NCBI RefSeq assembly: GCF_020523965.1
Contig: NZ_JAJAPX010000002.1
Coordinates: 124,001 to 188,000, forward strand
Length of the DNA stretch: 64,000 nt
Reading direction: 5' to 3'
Source of the DNA: Neotamlana sargassicola
GTDB taxonomy: Bacteria; Bacteroidota; Bacteroidia; Flavobacteriales; Flavobacteriaceae
The translations under genes and the position numbers were made by a program. The notes under the pieces were generated by a model. The model was not told the DNA's origin. It ran no database searches and worked only from the letters and a program-made list of their open reading frames with translations. How positions within the stretch are numbered: the first letter of the stretch is position 1; every line of letters begins with the position of its first letter. Below are positions 9,224 through 17,988 of the stretch, one piece after another.

Positions 9224-10891
9224 TTAGTTTTTAGTTTTTTGTTTGCCTTTACTTTTGGAACCTACACGAGACATCGCACATCTAAATCCAATGTAGTCTG
9301 TAGCCATATCTTGCGGAAAGAAACGACGTTGAGCAGGATCTAACCAATACTCTCTGTCTTTCCAAGATCCACCTTTGTATACTCTAACTTCATCATTAAT
9401 TAAAGAGTTACGTGTATTGGCTTCATCGTTTTCTCTAATTAATTCGCCATTTTCAATACGTGTTTTGTGTTGAGGTGCGTTGTACATTTCGCTCGTTTTT
9501 CCTTCATCTTCAAAATTACCAAATTCTCTAGAAGATCTTCTGTCACCATCTCTAAAGTTAATTTCATTACTTTTATCGAAGTTAGTACGTAAATAAGTTT
9601 CGTTTTCGTCTACTGGTACTTGTAAAATTTCACCAGGTAAGTTTCTAGCAATTATTTTACCGTTCGAAAGTGTATCGTAAATAATATCATCTGTTGTAAT
9701 TACTTTCACTGTGCCATCTTCGTTTAAAGCATTTTTAGTATAAACGTTTCCACGATAGTAGTTAAAGTCATTAAATTCGTCATCTACAATAGGTCTGTAA
9801 ACATCGGCAACCCATTCGGCAACGTTTCCGGCCATATCATATAATCCAAAATCGTTTGGTTCGTAGGACTTAACAGCATTTGTAATATCGGCGCCATCAT
9901 CAGACCAACCTGCAATTCCGCCGTAATCACCTTTACCTTGTTTAAAGTTTGCCATTTGGTCACCACGCACTTTACGTTTTCCTGAGCGAGTGTATTGGCC
10001 ATCCCAAGGATATTTTTTACGACCACGGTACATATTATAACTTCTTAATTCACTTAATCCAAGAGCAGCGTATTCCCATTCGGTTTCGGTTGGTAGTCTG
10101 TACTTTGGTGAAAATAAGCCTGTTTCGCGAGTAGCGTAAATGTTAGATTCGTTACCATCTAAATCGGTACGAACATAACGTTTGTTTTTGCGTTCGTCGT
10201 TAATTATTTCTTCGTTACCACCATAAGTCATGGTAGGAGCATTAATATAAGTATCTGTACTAAACGTTTGATCCGAATTAACATCGGTTATTTTGGCATC
10301 GCGCTTTAAAAAACCAGCTTTTTCTAGGTTGTATTCGTTAACACGGTCTGAGCGCCAGTTAGCGAACTCAACGGCTTGAATCCAGCTTACACCAACTACT
10401 GGATACTCGCCATAACCTGGGTGGCGTAAGTAGTTTTCTGTCATTACCTCGTTAAATCCTAAACGGTTTCTCCAAACTAATGTATCTGGTAAGGCACCTT
10501 CGTAAATGGCTTTAAAGTGATCTTCAGATGGTGGATAAACGCGTTTAATCCAGTCTAGGTATTCCATATACATAGCATTGGTAACTTCGGTTTCGTCCAT
10601 GTAAAACGATTGAACGTGTTGCTGATTTGGACTATTATTCCAATCATGCATAACGTCGTCTTGTACTTGACCTTTTGTAAATGTACCACCTTCAATAAAC
10701 ACTAAACCTGGTGCGGTTTCTTGTTCTTTAAAATCTGAATTGTATTGAAAACCGCCATTTTTGTCGTTAATAGCCCATCCGGTAGCGCGTGAACTATTTT
10801 TTGAACTAGAAGACTTTTTACAACTCGTTGCAAGTATAGCAATTGCCATAACTACTATAATCCTGAATGCCATTACTTTTTTCATATTCAT
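9224..10891 (-). CDS. gldJ: Gliding motility / T9SS lipoprotein GldJ
   Basis: Outer-membrane-associated lipoprotein of 555 residues required for gliding and T9SS function in Flavobacterium johnsoniae (established for the family). The lipobox LATSC ends at Cys24 and is followed by a Lys/Ser-rich linker. The body has a formylglycine-generating-enzyme/sulfatase-modifying fold: APGLVFIEGGTFTKG near 60, QSFYMDETEVTNAMY near 95, YPVVGVSWIQAVEFANWRS near 165, KYRLPTETEWEYAALG near 265, NDFGLYDMAGNVAEWVADV near 345 and a C-terminal VYKGGSWKDREYWLDP with IGFRCAMS. The GldJ assignment over GldK rests on length, sequence feel and position opposite porU, the usual flavobacterial order. Either Met1 or Met3 could be the start. 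Confidence 0.9.
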   Translation of the reverse strand: MNMKKVMAFRIIVVMAIAILATSCKKSSSSKNSSRATGWAINDKNGGFQYNSDFKEQETAPGLVFIEGGTFTKGQVQDDVMHDWNNSPNQQHVQSFYMDETEVTNAMYMEYLDWIKRVYPPSEDHFKAIYEGALPDTLVWRNRLGFNEVMTENYLRHPGYGEYPVVGVSWIQAVEFANWRSDRVNEYNLEKAGFLKRDAKITDVNSDQTFSTDTYINAPTMTYGGNEEIINDERKNKRYVRTDLDGNESNIYATRETGLFSPKYRLPTETEWEYAALGLSELRSYNMYRGRKKYPWDGQYTRSGKRKVRGDQMANFKQGKGDYGGIAGWSDDGADITNAVKSYEPNDFGLYDMAGNVAEWVADVYRPIVDDEFNDFNYYRGNVYTKNALNEDGTVKVITTDDIIYDTLSNGKIIARNLPGEILQVPVDENETYLRTNFDKSNEINFRDGDRRSSREFGNFEDEGKTSEMYNAPQHKTRIENGELIRENDEANTRNSLINDEVRVYKGGSWKDREYWLDPAQRRFFPQDMATDYIGFRCAMSRVGSKSKGKQKTKN

Positions 10892-11153
10892 ACGTTTAAG
10901 TAAGCTAATAATATTTTTGGTGCTGCAATATAGTAATTTAACCTAACAAAGCAAGCTATTTTATGCATTTTATCCAAAAAATTATGTATTTCACCTTGTT
11001 TTTTATACACTACAACGATGATTTTGCTGTTTTATGTCGTTGTTTTCTGTTGTATAAACGACGGTTTTACTAATTTATTATTGTATTTTTGAACTTGTTT
11101 AATAATTGTTGCTAACTTAATACTAATGTATTTGTTAAAGCGTTTATTTGTTA
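10892..11153. other. Divergent gldJ-porU control region
   Basis: This 262-bp spacer must hold the promoters of both T9SS genes. It contains TATTTTTG for porU (11084-11091) and an inverted repeat ACAACGA/TCGTTGT with an 18-nt spacer (11012-11043), a possible regulator site. No exact TAnnTTTG was found for gldJ on the minus strand. Confidence 0.45.
11084..11091 (+). promoter_or_regulatory. Candidate -7 element of porU
   Basis: TATTTTTG fits TAnnTTTG. It lies 62 nt before the porU ATG. A T-rich but imperfect -33 region is present upstream. Confidence 0.45.
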
Positions 11154-14100
11154 ATGAAAAAGATAGTTTTTATCGTGTTGCTCCTTTTAACAGGAGTTAT
11201 TTATAGTCAACAAAAAAAGTATACAATAACTTGGGGTGAAAATAAAACACTTACAGGCGATAGTTTTGTAAAAGAATTTCCTGGTTTTAATGAGGCTAAT
11301 TTTTCGTTTAGTTTTAGTGATGGTTTGTTTTTTGTTGATCAATGGGAGACGAGTACATTAATAAACGAAGCGTCGGTTTCAGTAAATCAAGTGATTTATG
11401 CGCCAATTTCTAAAACTCAATTAAAGGATCTTGACGAAAACTTAATTCCAACCGAATTAAACTTTACATTAAATAATGCTAATGCTAGAACTAAGCGGTA
11501 TGCTTATTTTCAAATTTCACCAATAATTAAAGATGGTAAAGGCGGCTTTAAAAAAGTAGTCTCATTTCAGTTAAATTATGGTTTAGGAACAACAGGTAGA
11601 TCTACCTTTAACAAAAGTTTTAGCGACTTTAAAGGCTTGTCTAATTCGGTGCTTAATTCGGGGGAATGGTATAAGTTTTATGTTGATACCACTGGAGTTT
11701 TTAAGTTATCTCGTAGTTTTTTACAGCGTTTAGGGGTTAATGTAAATAGTGTAGATCCTCGAACTATTAAGCTTTATGGTTATGGCGGAGCTATGGTGCC
11801 TTACGCAAACGCTACAGAATATCCTACCGATGTACCGGAGAACGCCATTAAGTTTGTAGGAGAAGAGGATGGAAGCTTCGACAGTAACGATTATATTTTG
11901 TTTTATGCGCAAGGGCCTAATGGCTATAATAGCGAAAGCCAAACAAATATTAATTGTTATAACGATAAAACATATTATTATATTAATGTTAGTTCGGGTA
12001 ATGGTAAGCGCATTTCACAAATGCCGCAACCAACCGAAAGCCCAAATTTAATTATTGATACGTTTGAAGATTACCAATACCACGAAACAGACGATTATAA
12101 CTTAGTTTCGGTGGGTAGGCGTTGGTTTGGAGACAGGTTTGATATTGAAACAACTAAAACCTTCGAGTTTGAATTTCCGGATTTAGTAACAACAACGCCT
12201 GTACAGTTTTCGGTAAAAGTTGCTTCGGTATCTTCAAGCAACAGTAGTATGGAAGTGTTATTAAATGGAAGTTCTATAACTAATTTGTCGCTTTCGCAAA
12301 TATCGTCTCCTATTTTGGCAAGTGGTGCTTCATATAATAGTAGTTTTACTGTTAATTCTTCAACCATTGCTGTAACCTTAAATTACGACAATGGTGGTAA
12401 TCCCAGTGCTGTAGGTTATCTTGATTATATTTCAATTAAGGCTTTGCGAAATCTTGTATTTAATGGTAAACAATTTCAGTTTGAAAATAGTGCGGTTGTT
12501 TCAAATTCAGGAGTCGGGCAATATAATATATCCAATACAAGTCAATTATCAGAAATTTGGGAAGTAACAGATTTATATAACGTAACCACAGTAAATAATT
12601 CAGAAAACAGCTCAGATTTTAGTTTTCTTTCAACGCTTGGTAGTTTAAAAACATTTGTGGCTGTTGCGCCTCAAGATTATTATGAACCAAGTTTTGATTC
12701 TGATACTCGTGTATTAAATCAAAATTTAAAAGGCACCATATTTAATAATTCCTCTGGTGTTTTTCAAGATATAGATTATGTAATAATTGCGCCCCTAAAT
12801 ATGTTAAGTCAGGCCCAACGTTTGGCAACTATAAACGAAACGCAATATGGTTTAAACGTTAAGGTGGTTAATTTAAATGAAATTTACACCGAGTTTAGTA
12901 CAGGTAATCCTGATGTTGGAGCTATTAGAAATTTTGTAAAATATGTTTATAATAATTCTAGCACAACAGAGAACAGACTAAAATATTTATGCTTATTTGG
13001 TGATAGTTCATACGATTATAAAGATCGAGTTTCTAACAATACCAATATAGTGCCGTCGTGGCATGCTTATAATAGTTTTAGTTTAACAAATTCGTTTATT
13101 TCTGATGACTTTTATGGTTTAATGGATGAAAATGAGGGTAATTTGGCAACAAGCGATAAGTTAGATATTGCTGTTGGACGTATTCTAGCCGATACCCCAC
13201 AAAGAGCCACAGAGTTGGTTGATAAAATTGAAGGTTATTATAATGCAGACTCTTTTGGAAGCTGGCGAAATAATTACGTTGTTATTTCTGATGATGTAGA
13301 TGAAGACTGGGAAGGTTTATTACAGGAAACTACCGATAATATCGGTAACTTAGTTTCCGAGGAAAAACCATTTATCAATGTAACTAAAATTCATTCAGAT
13401 GCTTTTCAGCAAGAAACATCAGCTGGAGGTGAGCGATATCCAAAAGTAACTACCGAAATAGCAAATGCCATTGAAAATGGAGCTTTGGTGGTAAATTATT
13501 TTGGGCATGGGGGTGAAGATGGGCTTGCTAGCGAACTATTGTTACAAAAACCAGATATTAACAACCTCCGCAATACCAATAAATATAATTGCTTCGTTAC
13601 TGTAACCTGTGAATTTACCCGATTCGATAATCCACATCGCGAAACGGCTGGAGAGTTTATTTATTGGAATGCCGATGCGGGCGCCATTGGCTTAATTACA
13701 ACTACACGTCAAATATTTGTGAGTTTTGCCATAAATTTTAATAATACCTTGGGACAATATTTGTTTTCCTATAATGATGATGACAGTTATGGTGACTATG
13801 AATACCCTTCAATTGCAGAAGCTTTGCGTTTAGCAAAAATCGATCCGGCTGTAACTAGTGCAAGTCAAAAACGACTTATATTTTTTATAGGTGATCCTGC
13901 AATGAAATTGGCCTTTCCTAAACCTAACATTCGATTAACAACAATTAACGATGTTCCTATTACTCAAACAACCGATACTTTAAAAGCCTTAAGCTATGTA
14001 AAACTAGCAGGAGAAGTAACCGACTTGTCTGGTAACTTATTAACAAATTATAATGGTACACTAGCAACAACTATTTTCGATAAGGGGATAGAGCGAGAAA

Positions 14101-15017
14101 CCTTAGCAAACGATGGTACTACATTAAATGGTACTTTGGTTAAACTAGATTTTACAACGCTCGGCGAAATTATTTTTCGAGGACAAGCAGCTGTAACTAA
14201 TGGAGCATTCGAATTCGATTTTATTGTGCCAAAAGATGTTGGTATTCCTGTAGGTTATGGTAAAATTAGTTTTTATGCCAAAAATGAAGGGTTAACCGAA
14301 GATCAAACGGGAGCTAGTGTAAACACAGTTCTTATTGGTGGTTTAAATGAAAATGCGCCAGAAGATAATACTGGACCTTTAATAAGTTTGTTTATGAATG
14401 ACGATAGTTTTGTTTCTGGAGGCATAACAAACGAGAGTCCTACATTATTAGTTAAGTTAGAAGATTTAAACGGAATTAACACGGCTAGCGGTGTTGGGCA
14501 TGATATAAAAGCTGTTTTAGATGGCGATGAAACCAATCCTTATATATTAAATAGTTATTATCAAACCGATGTAAACGATTATACCAAAGGCGAAATAGCT
14601 TATGCTTTTAGAGATTTAGAACCAGGTTTGCATACCTTAACTATTACAGCTTGGGATGTTTATAATAATTCGTCAACTGCCGAGATTCAGTTTATTGTCT
14701 ACGACGAGAATGAGCAGTTGGTCGTAAATAATGTTCTAAATTATCCAAATCCGTTCGTAAATTACACAGAATTTTGGTTTAACCACAATAGTTCGCAGGC
14801 TTTAGACGTTTCAATACAAATATTTACCGTTTCGGGTAAACTTGTGCGTACATTAAATGGTCAAACCACCAGTACGTTATCCCGAGATATAGTTTGGGAT
14901 GGTCGCGACGATTTTGGCGATAAAATTGGTAAAGGCGTGTATATTTATAAATTAAAAGTGCACTCAAACTTATTAAATAAAACAGTTGAAAAATTTGAAA
15001 AACTTGTTATACTCTAA
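11154..15017 (+). CDS. porU: T9SS C-terminal signal peptidase / sortase PorU
   Basis: Cell-surface member of the gingipain (C25) family that removes the C-terminal domain of T9SS cargo and attaches cargo to the surface (established for Porphyromonas PorU), 1287 residues from this start. The signal peptide is MKKIVFIVLLLLTGVIYSQ. The catalytic pair can be seen as His785 in NYFGHGGEDG and Cys819 in VTVTCEFTRFDNP. The last 90 residues, from NYPNPFVN, form the protein's own C-terminal-domain-like module with a FlgD-like fold (DIVWDGRDDFGDKIGKGVYI). I chose ATG 11154 over the TTG at 11148 because it gives a clean signal peptide. porV follows 34 nt later. Confidence 0.95.
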   Translation: MKKIVFIVLLLLTGVIYSQQKKYTITWGENKTLTGDSFVKEFPGFNEANFSFSFSDGLFFVDQWETSTLINEASVSVNQVIYAPISKTQLKDLDENLIPTELNFTLNNANARTKRYAYFQISPIIKDGKGGFKKVVSFQLNYGLGTTGRSTFNKSFSDFKGLSNSVLNSGEWYKFYVDTTGVFKLSRSFLQRLGVNVNSVDPRTIKLYGYGGAMVPYANATEYPTDVPENAIKFVGEEDGSFDSNDYILFYAQGPNGYNSESQTNINCYNDKTYYYINVSSGNGKRISQMPQPTESPNLIIDTFEDYQYHETDDYNLVSVGRRWFGDRFDIETTKTFEFEFPDLVTTTPVQFSVKVASVSSSNSSMEVLLNGSSITNLSLSQISSPILASGASYNSSFTVNSSTIAVTLNYDNGGNPSAVGYLDYISIKALRNLVFNGKQFQFENSAVVSNSGVGQYNISNTSQLSEIWEVTDLYNVTTVNNSENSSDFSFLSTLGSLKTFVAVAPQDYYEPSFDSDTRVLNQNLKGTIFNNSSGVFQDIDYVIIAPLNMLSQAQRLATINETQYGLNVKVVNLNEIYTEFSTGNPDVGAIRNFVKYVYNNSSTTENRLKYLCLFGDSSYDYKDRVSNNTNIVPSWHAYNSFSLTNSFISDDFYGLMDENEGNLATSDKLDIAVGRILADTPQRATELVDKIEGYYNADSFGSWRNNYVVISDDVDEDWEGLLQETTDNIGNLVSEEKPFINVTKIHSDAFQQETSAGGERYPKVTTEIANAIENGALVVNYFGHGGEDGLASELLLQKPDINNLRNTNKYNCFVTVTCEFTRFDNPHRETAGEFIYWNADAGAIGLITTTRQIFVSFAINFNNTLGQYLFSYNDDDSYGDYEYPSIAEALRLAKIDPAVTSASQKRLIFFIGDPAMKLAFPKPNIRLTTINDVPITQTTDTLKALSYVKLAGEVTDLSGNLLTNYNGTLATTIFDKGIERETLANDGTTLNGTLVKLDFTTLGEIIFRGQAAVTNGAFEFDFIVPKDVGIPVGYGKISFYAKNEGLTEDQTGASVNTVLIGGLNENAPEDNTGPLISLFMNDDSFVSGGITNESPTLLVKLEDLNGINTASGVGHDIKAVLDGDETNPYILNSYYQTDVNDYTKGEIAYAFRDLEPGLHTLTITAWDVYNNSSTAEIQFIVYDENEQLVVNNVLNYPNPFVNYTEFWFNHNSSQALDVSIQIFTVSGKLVRTLNGQTTSTLSRDIVWDGRDDFGDKIGKGVYIYKLKVHSNLLNKTVEKFEKLVIL

Positions 15018-15051
15018 TAAAAACATATATTTGTTAACTAAACCTACATTT

Positions 15052-16299
15052 ATGAAGAATCAAATACTACTTTTCTTATCGGTTGTCTTTGTGGTTAATA
15101 CGAATAGTTTTGCCCAAGAAACTACAGAGATAGTACTCGATCAAAACGATACTCGAGTAATTACTACGGGTATTCCTTTTGTTCTCATTGCATCCGATGC
15201 GCGTGCGGCCAGTTTAGGAGATATGGGGGTTGCTACCAGCGTTGATGCTTTTTCTCAAGCATGGAACCCATCAAAATATGCATTTTCAGAGACCCAATCG
15301 GGTGTTGGTGTTAGCTATACACCTTATTTAAGTAAGCTTGTTAATGATATTTTCTTAGGGAATTTAACCTATTTTAATCGTATTGATGAAAGAAGTGCTT
15401 TTTCGGCCAGTTTAAAGTATTTCTCTTTAGGTGATATTGAATTTGTAAACGACGAGTTTTCCGAAGCACTAGTACAAAGACCTAACGAGTTTTCTATCGA
15501 TGCAGGTTATGGGTTACGATTGTCCGACCAGTTTGCTATGTCAGTAGCTATGCGTTTTTTGGTTTCAGATTTACGATTGGATGATGGTAGTGGAAACACC
15601 GATGGAGCAAGTACTTTTGGTGTTGATATTTCTGGGTATTATCGTGGTGAAGAAGAAGCTTATAATAGTTTTAATGGACGTTGGCGCGGTGGTTTCGCTA
15701 TTCAAAATATTGGACCAAAATTTAAATATACCGAAGGCGGTGAAGAAAACTTCCAGCCAACAACCTTGCGTTTAGGAGGTGGGTTCGATTTTATTTTCGA
15801 TGATTATAACAAAATTGCAGTAACAGCCGAAGTAACAAAGCTTTTAGTGCCAACACCTCCACAATTAGGGACAGAATATGTTTTTGAAGATGTAAACGGT
15901 AATGGAACTTACGAAGAAGATGAAGATAACTTAATTAGTGAAACCGATAATGTTATTTACGCAGGTCAATCCGACGATGTAGGGTTTTTATCAGGGATTT
16001 TTCAATCTTTCGGCGATGCACCAGGTGGTTTTAGTGAAGAGTTAAACGAGTTTACTTGGGCCTTAAGTGCTGAGTATCAATATCAAGATTCTTTTGCCTT
16101 TAGAGCCGGTTATTTTAATGAAGCAGAAGATAAGGGAGCGCGTAAGTTTTTGGCGTTAGGAGCTGGTTTTAAAGCTAATATTGTAAATATCGACCTGTCT
16201 TATTTATTTTCGGCATCGAAAGTGCAAAGTCCATTAGAGGGTACGTTGCGTTTTTCGCTAAGCTTCAATATTGGCGAAGGTGCTTATGTAGAGTATTAG
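15052..16299 (+). CDS. porV: T9SS outer-membrane channel-forming/shuttle protein PorV
   Basis: Outer-membrane beta-barrel of the FadL-like type, 415 residues, which carries T9SS cargo from the SprA translocon to PorU (established for the family). The signal peptide MKNQILLFLSVVFVVNTNSFAQ is followed by TRVITTGIPFVLIASDARAASLGDMGVATS, a characteristic PorV/PorQ N-terminal block (shown here only as a landmark), and many amphipathic strands ending in an aromatic-rich C-terminus. A longer frame opens 66 nt upstream at a TTG inside porU; the ATG at 15052 starts the signal peptide exactly and is preferred. It lies directly after porU, the usual flavobacterial arrangement. Confidence 0.93.
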   Translation: MKNQILLFLSVVFVVNTNSFAQETTEIVLDQNDTRVITTGIPFVLIASDARAASLGDMGVATSVDAFSQAWNPSKYAFSETQSGVGVSYTPYLSKLVNDIFLGNLTYFNRIDERSAFSASLKYFSLGDIEFVNDEFSEALVQRPNEFSIDAGYGLRLSDQFAMSVAMRFLVSDLRLDDGSGNTDGASTFGVDISGYYRGEEEAYNSFNGRWRGGFAIQNIGPKFKYTEGGEENFQPTTLRLGGGFDFIFDDYNKIAVTAEVTKLLVPTPPQLGTEYVFEDVNGNGTYEEDEDNLISETDNVIYAGQSDDVGFLSGIFQSFGDAPGGFSEELNEFTWALSAEYQYQDSFAFRAGYFNEAEDKGARKFLALGAGFKANIVNIDLSYLFSASKVQSPLEGTLRFSLSFNIGEGAYVEY

Positions 16300-16383
16300 T
16301 ATAAATCAACATAAAATGAAATAAAAACTATTGTCGCTGGCAGTAGTTTTTTTATTTGAGCAAGATTATAAGTACATTTGAGT

Positions 16384-16866
16384 ATGAAGGAAATATCAAT
16401 AGAATCTAAATTATACGTTTTCGATAATTTAGAAGCGCTTCCAGATCAGGCCTATAATTTAATGCTAAAAGCTGTCGAAGCAAGAAAAAAAGCCTATGCA
16501 CCATACTCTCAATTTCATGTTGGCACTGCTTTACTGTTAGATAATGGAGAAATTGTTTTAGGGAATAATCAAGAGAATGCCTCTTATCCATCTGGTTTAT
16601 GTGCCGAACGTACTGCAATTTATTATGCCGGCGCACAATTTCCAGAAGCCAAAATACTTCAAATGGCAATTTCTGCGAGTTCAATAAAAAAAGAAACCAA
16701 GGAGCCAATTCCTCCGTGCGGAGCTTGTAGGCAAACTATTGCTGAATATGAAATAAAACAAAAAAAACCTATAGAAATATATTTTATGGGGCATTCCGGT
16801 AAGGTTGTAAAATCTAATTCTTTAGAAAATTTATTGCCTTTAATGTTTAATAAAGAAGTATTATAA
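16384..16866 (+). CDS. cdd: Cytidine deaminase
   Basis: Zinc-dependent cytidine/deoxycytidine deaminase of the small homotetrameric type, 160 residues, working in pyrimidine salvage. Substrate contacts: YAPYSQFHVGTALL near residue 40 and NQENASYPSG near 65. The zinc site is CAERTA (Cys and catalytic Glu) and PPCGACRQ near 118. I start it at ATG 16384 and not at the in-frame TTG six bases earlier. That TTG is itself the end of a TACATTTG promoter-like box (16373-16380), so the mRNA may be leaderless. It lies between porV and pdhA in the common flavobacterial order. Confidence 0.94.
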   Translation: MKEISIESKLYVFDNLEALPDQAYNLMLKAVEARKKAYAPYSQFHVGTALLLDNGEIVLGNNQENASYPSGLCAERTAIYYAGAQFPEAKILQMAISASSIKKETKEPIPPCGACRQTIAEYEIKQKKPIEIYFMGHSGKVVKSNSLENLLPLMFNKEVL

Positions 16867-16920
16867 CAAAATGAATTAAAAAATTACGATTTTCGGTTTT
16901 TTCATTAATAACTAAAGTGT

Positions 16921-16928
16921 TACTTTTG
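16921..16928 (+). promoter_or_regulatory. Candidate -7 element of the pdhA-pdhC operon
   Basis: TACTTTTG fits TAnnTTTG. It stands 58 nt before the pdhA ATG, with a T-rich stretch (16897-16902) near the -33 position. Confidence 0.5.
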
Positions 16929-16986
16929 TTACTCGCTTGTTAAAGTTTAAAATTCAAGCAGTATTTTACTTTATAAATTAAATTAA

Positions 16987-17985
16987 ATGCAAAAAGTCAC
17001 AAAAGAGGTTTACCTTAAATGGTATGAAGACATGTTATTCTGGAGAAAGTTTGAAGATAAACTTGCTGCAGTATATATTCAACAAAAAGTTAGAGGATTT
17101 CTTCACTTGTATAATGGTCAAGAGGCAGTATTAGCAGGAGCTTTACACGCCATGGATTTAACCAAAGACAAGATGATAACAGCGTACCGTAATCACGTAC
17201 AACCTATAGGTATGGGAGTAGATCCCAAGCGTGTAATGGCCGAGTTATACGGTAAAGCTACAGGAACTTCTAAAGGAATGGGTGGTTCTATGCACATCTT
17301 TTCTAAAGAGCACCGCTTTTATGGTGGTCATGGTATTGTTGGAGGTCAAATTCCTTTAGGTGCTGGTATTGCATTTGGTGATAAATATCATGGGGTAGAT
17401 GGTGTAACACTTTGTTGCTTTGGTGATGGTGCTGCACGTCAAGGTTCTTTACACGAAAGTTTCAATTTAGCAATGCTTTGGAATTTACCAGTAGTATTTG
17501 TTTGCGAAAACAACGGTTATGCTATGGGAACTTCTGTTGAAAGAACTGCTAACCACGAAGAAATTTGGAAATTAGGATTAGGCTACGAAATGCCTTGCGG
17601 ACCAGTTGATGGTATGGATCCTGTAAAAGTGGCCGAAGCGTTTGATGAAGCTATTACTCGCGCAAGAACAGGTGGTGGACCAACTTTCTTAGAATTAAAA
17701 ACGTATCGTTACAGAGGGCACTCAATGTCTGATGCACAACACTACAGAACTAAAGAAGAAGTAGAAGAATACAAAAAAATAGATCCTATTACACAAGTAA
17801 AAGATATTTTACTTAAAAAGAAATATGCTACCGAAGAGGACATCAAAGTAATAGATAAACGTGTAAAAGAACGCGTTTTAGAATGTGAGAAATTTGCTGA
17901 AGAATCTCCATTCCCAGAAGTACAACAATTATATGATGTTGTTTACGAACAAGAAGATTATCCATTTATAAAACATAAACTATAA
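16987..17985 (+). CDS. pdhA: Pyruvate dehydrogenase E1 component, alpha subunit
   Basis: Thiamine-diphosphate-dependent E1 alpha subunit (332 residues) of the pyruvate dehydrogenase complex. The thiamine-diphosphate/Mg motif runs from GDGAARQGSLHESFNLA to CENNGYAMGT at about 155-185. The phosphorylation-loop region is TYRYRGHSMSDAQHYR at about 240-255. The N-terminal MITAYRNHVQPIGMG and GKATGTSKGMGGSMH blocks are also standard. The E1 beta gene (pdhB) is not adjacent; the E2 gene pdhC follows after 3 nt instead, a layout known in Flavobacteriaceae, where pdhB lies elsewhere. The alternative, a branched-chain 2-oxoacid E1 alpha, is less likely given the E2 partner. Confidence 0.93.
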   Translation: MQKVTKEVYLKWYEDMLFWRKFEDKLAAVYIQQKVRGFLHLYNGQEAVLAGALHAMDLTKDKMITAYRNHVQPIGMGVDPKRVMAELYGKATGTSKGMGGSMHIFSKEHRFYGGHGIVGGQIPLGAGIAFGDKYHGVDGVTLCCFGDGAARQGSLHESFNLAMLWNLPVVFVCENNGYAMGTSVERTANHEEIWKLGLGYEMPCGPVDGMDPVKVAEAFDEAITRARTGGGPTFLELKTYRYRGHSMSDAQHYRTKEEVEEYKKIDPITQVKDILLKKKYATEEDIKVIDKRVKERVLECEKFAEESPFPEVQQLYDVVYEQEDYPFIKHKL

Positions 17986-17988
17986 ATA

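Noticed and set aside
14986-15051. Longer porV start at a TTG within porU
   Set aside because: The extra 22 residues would precede a perfect signal peptide that begins at ATG 15052.
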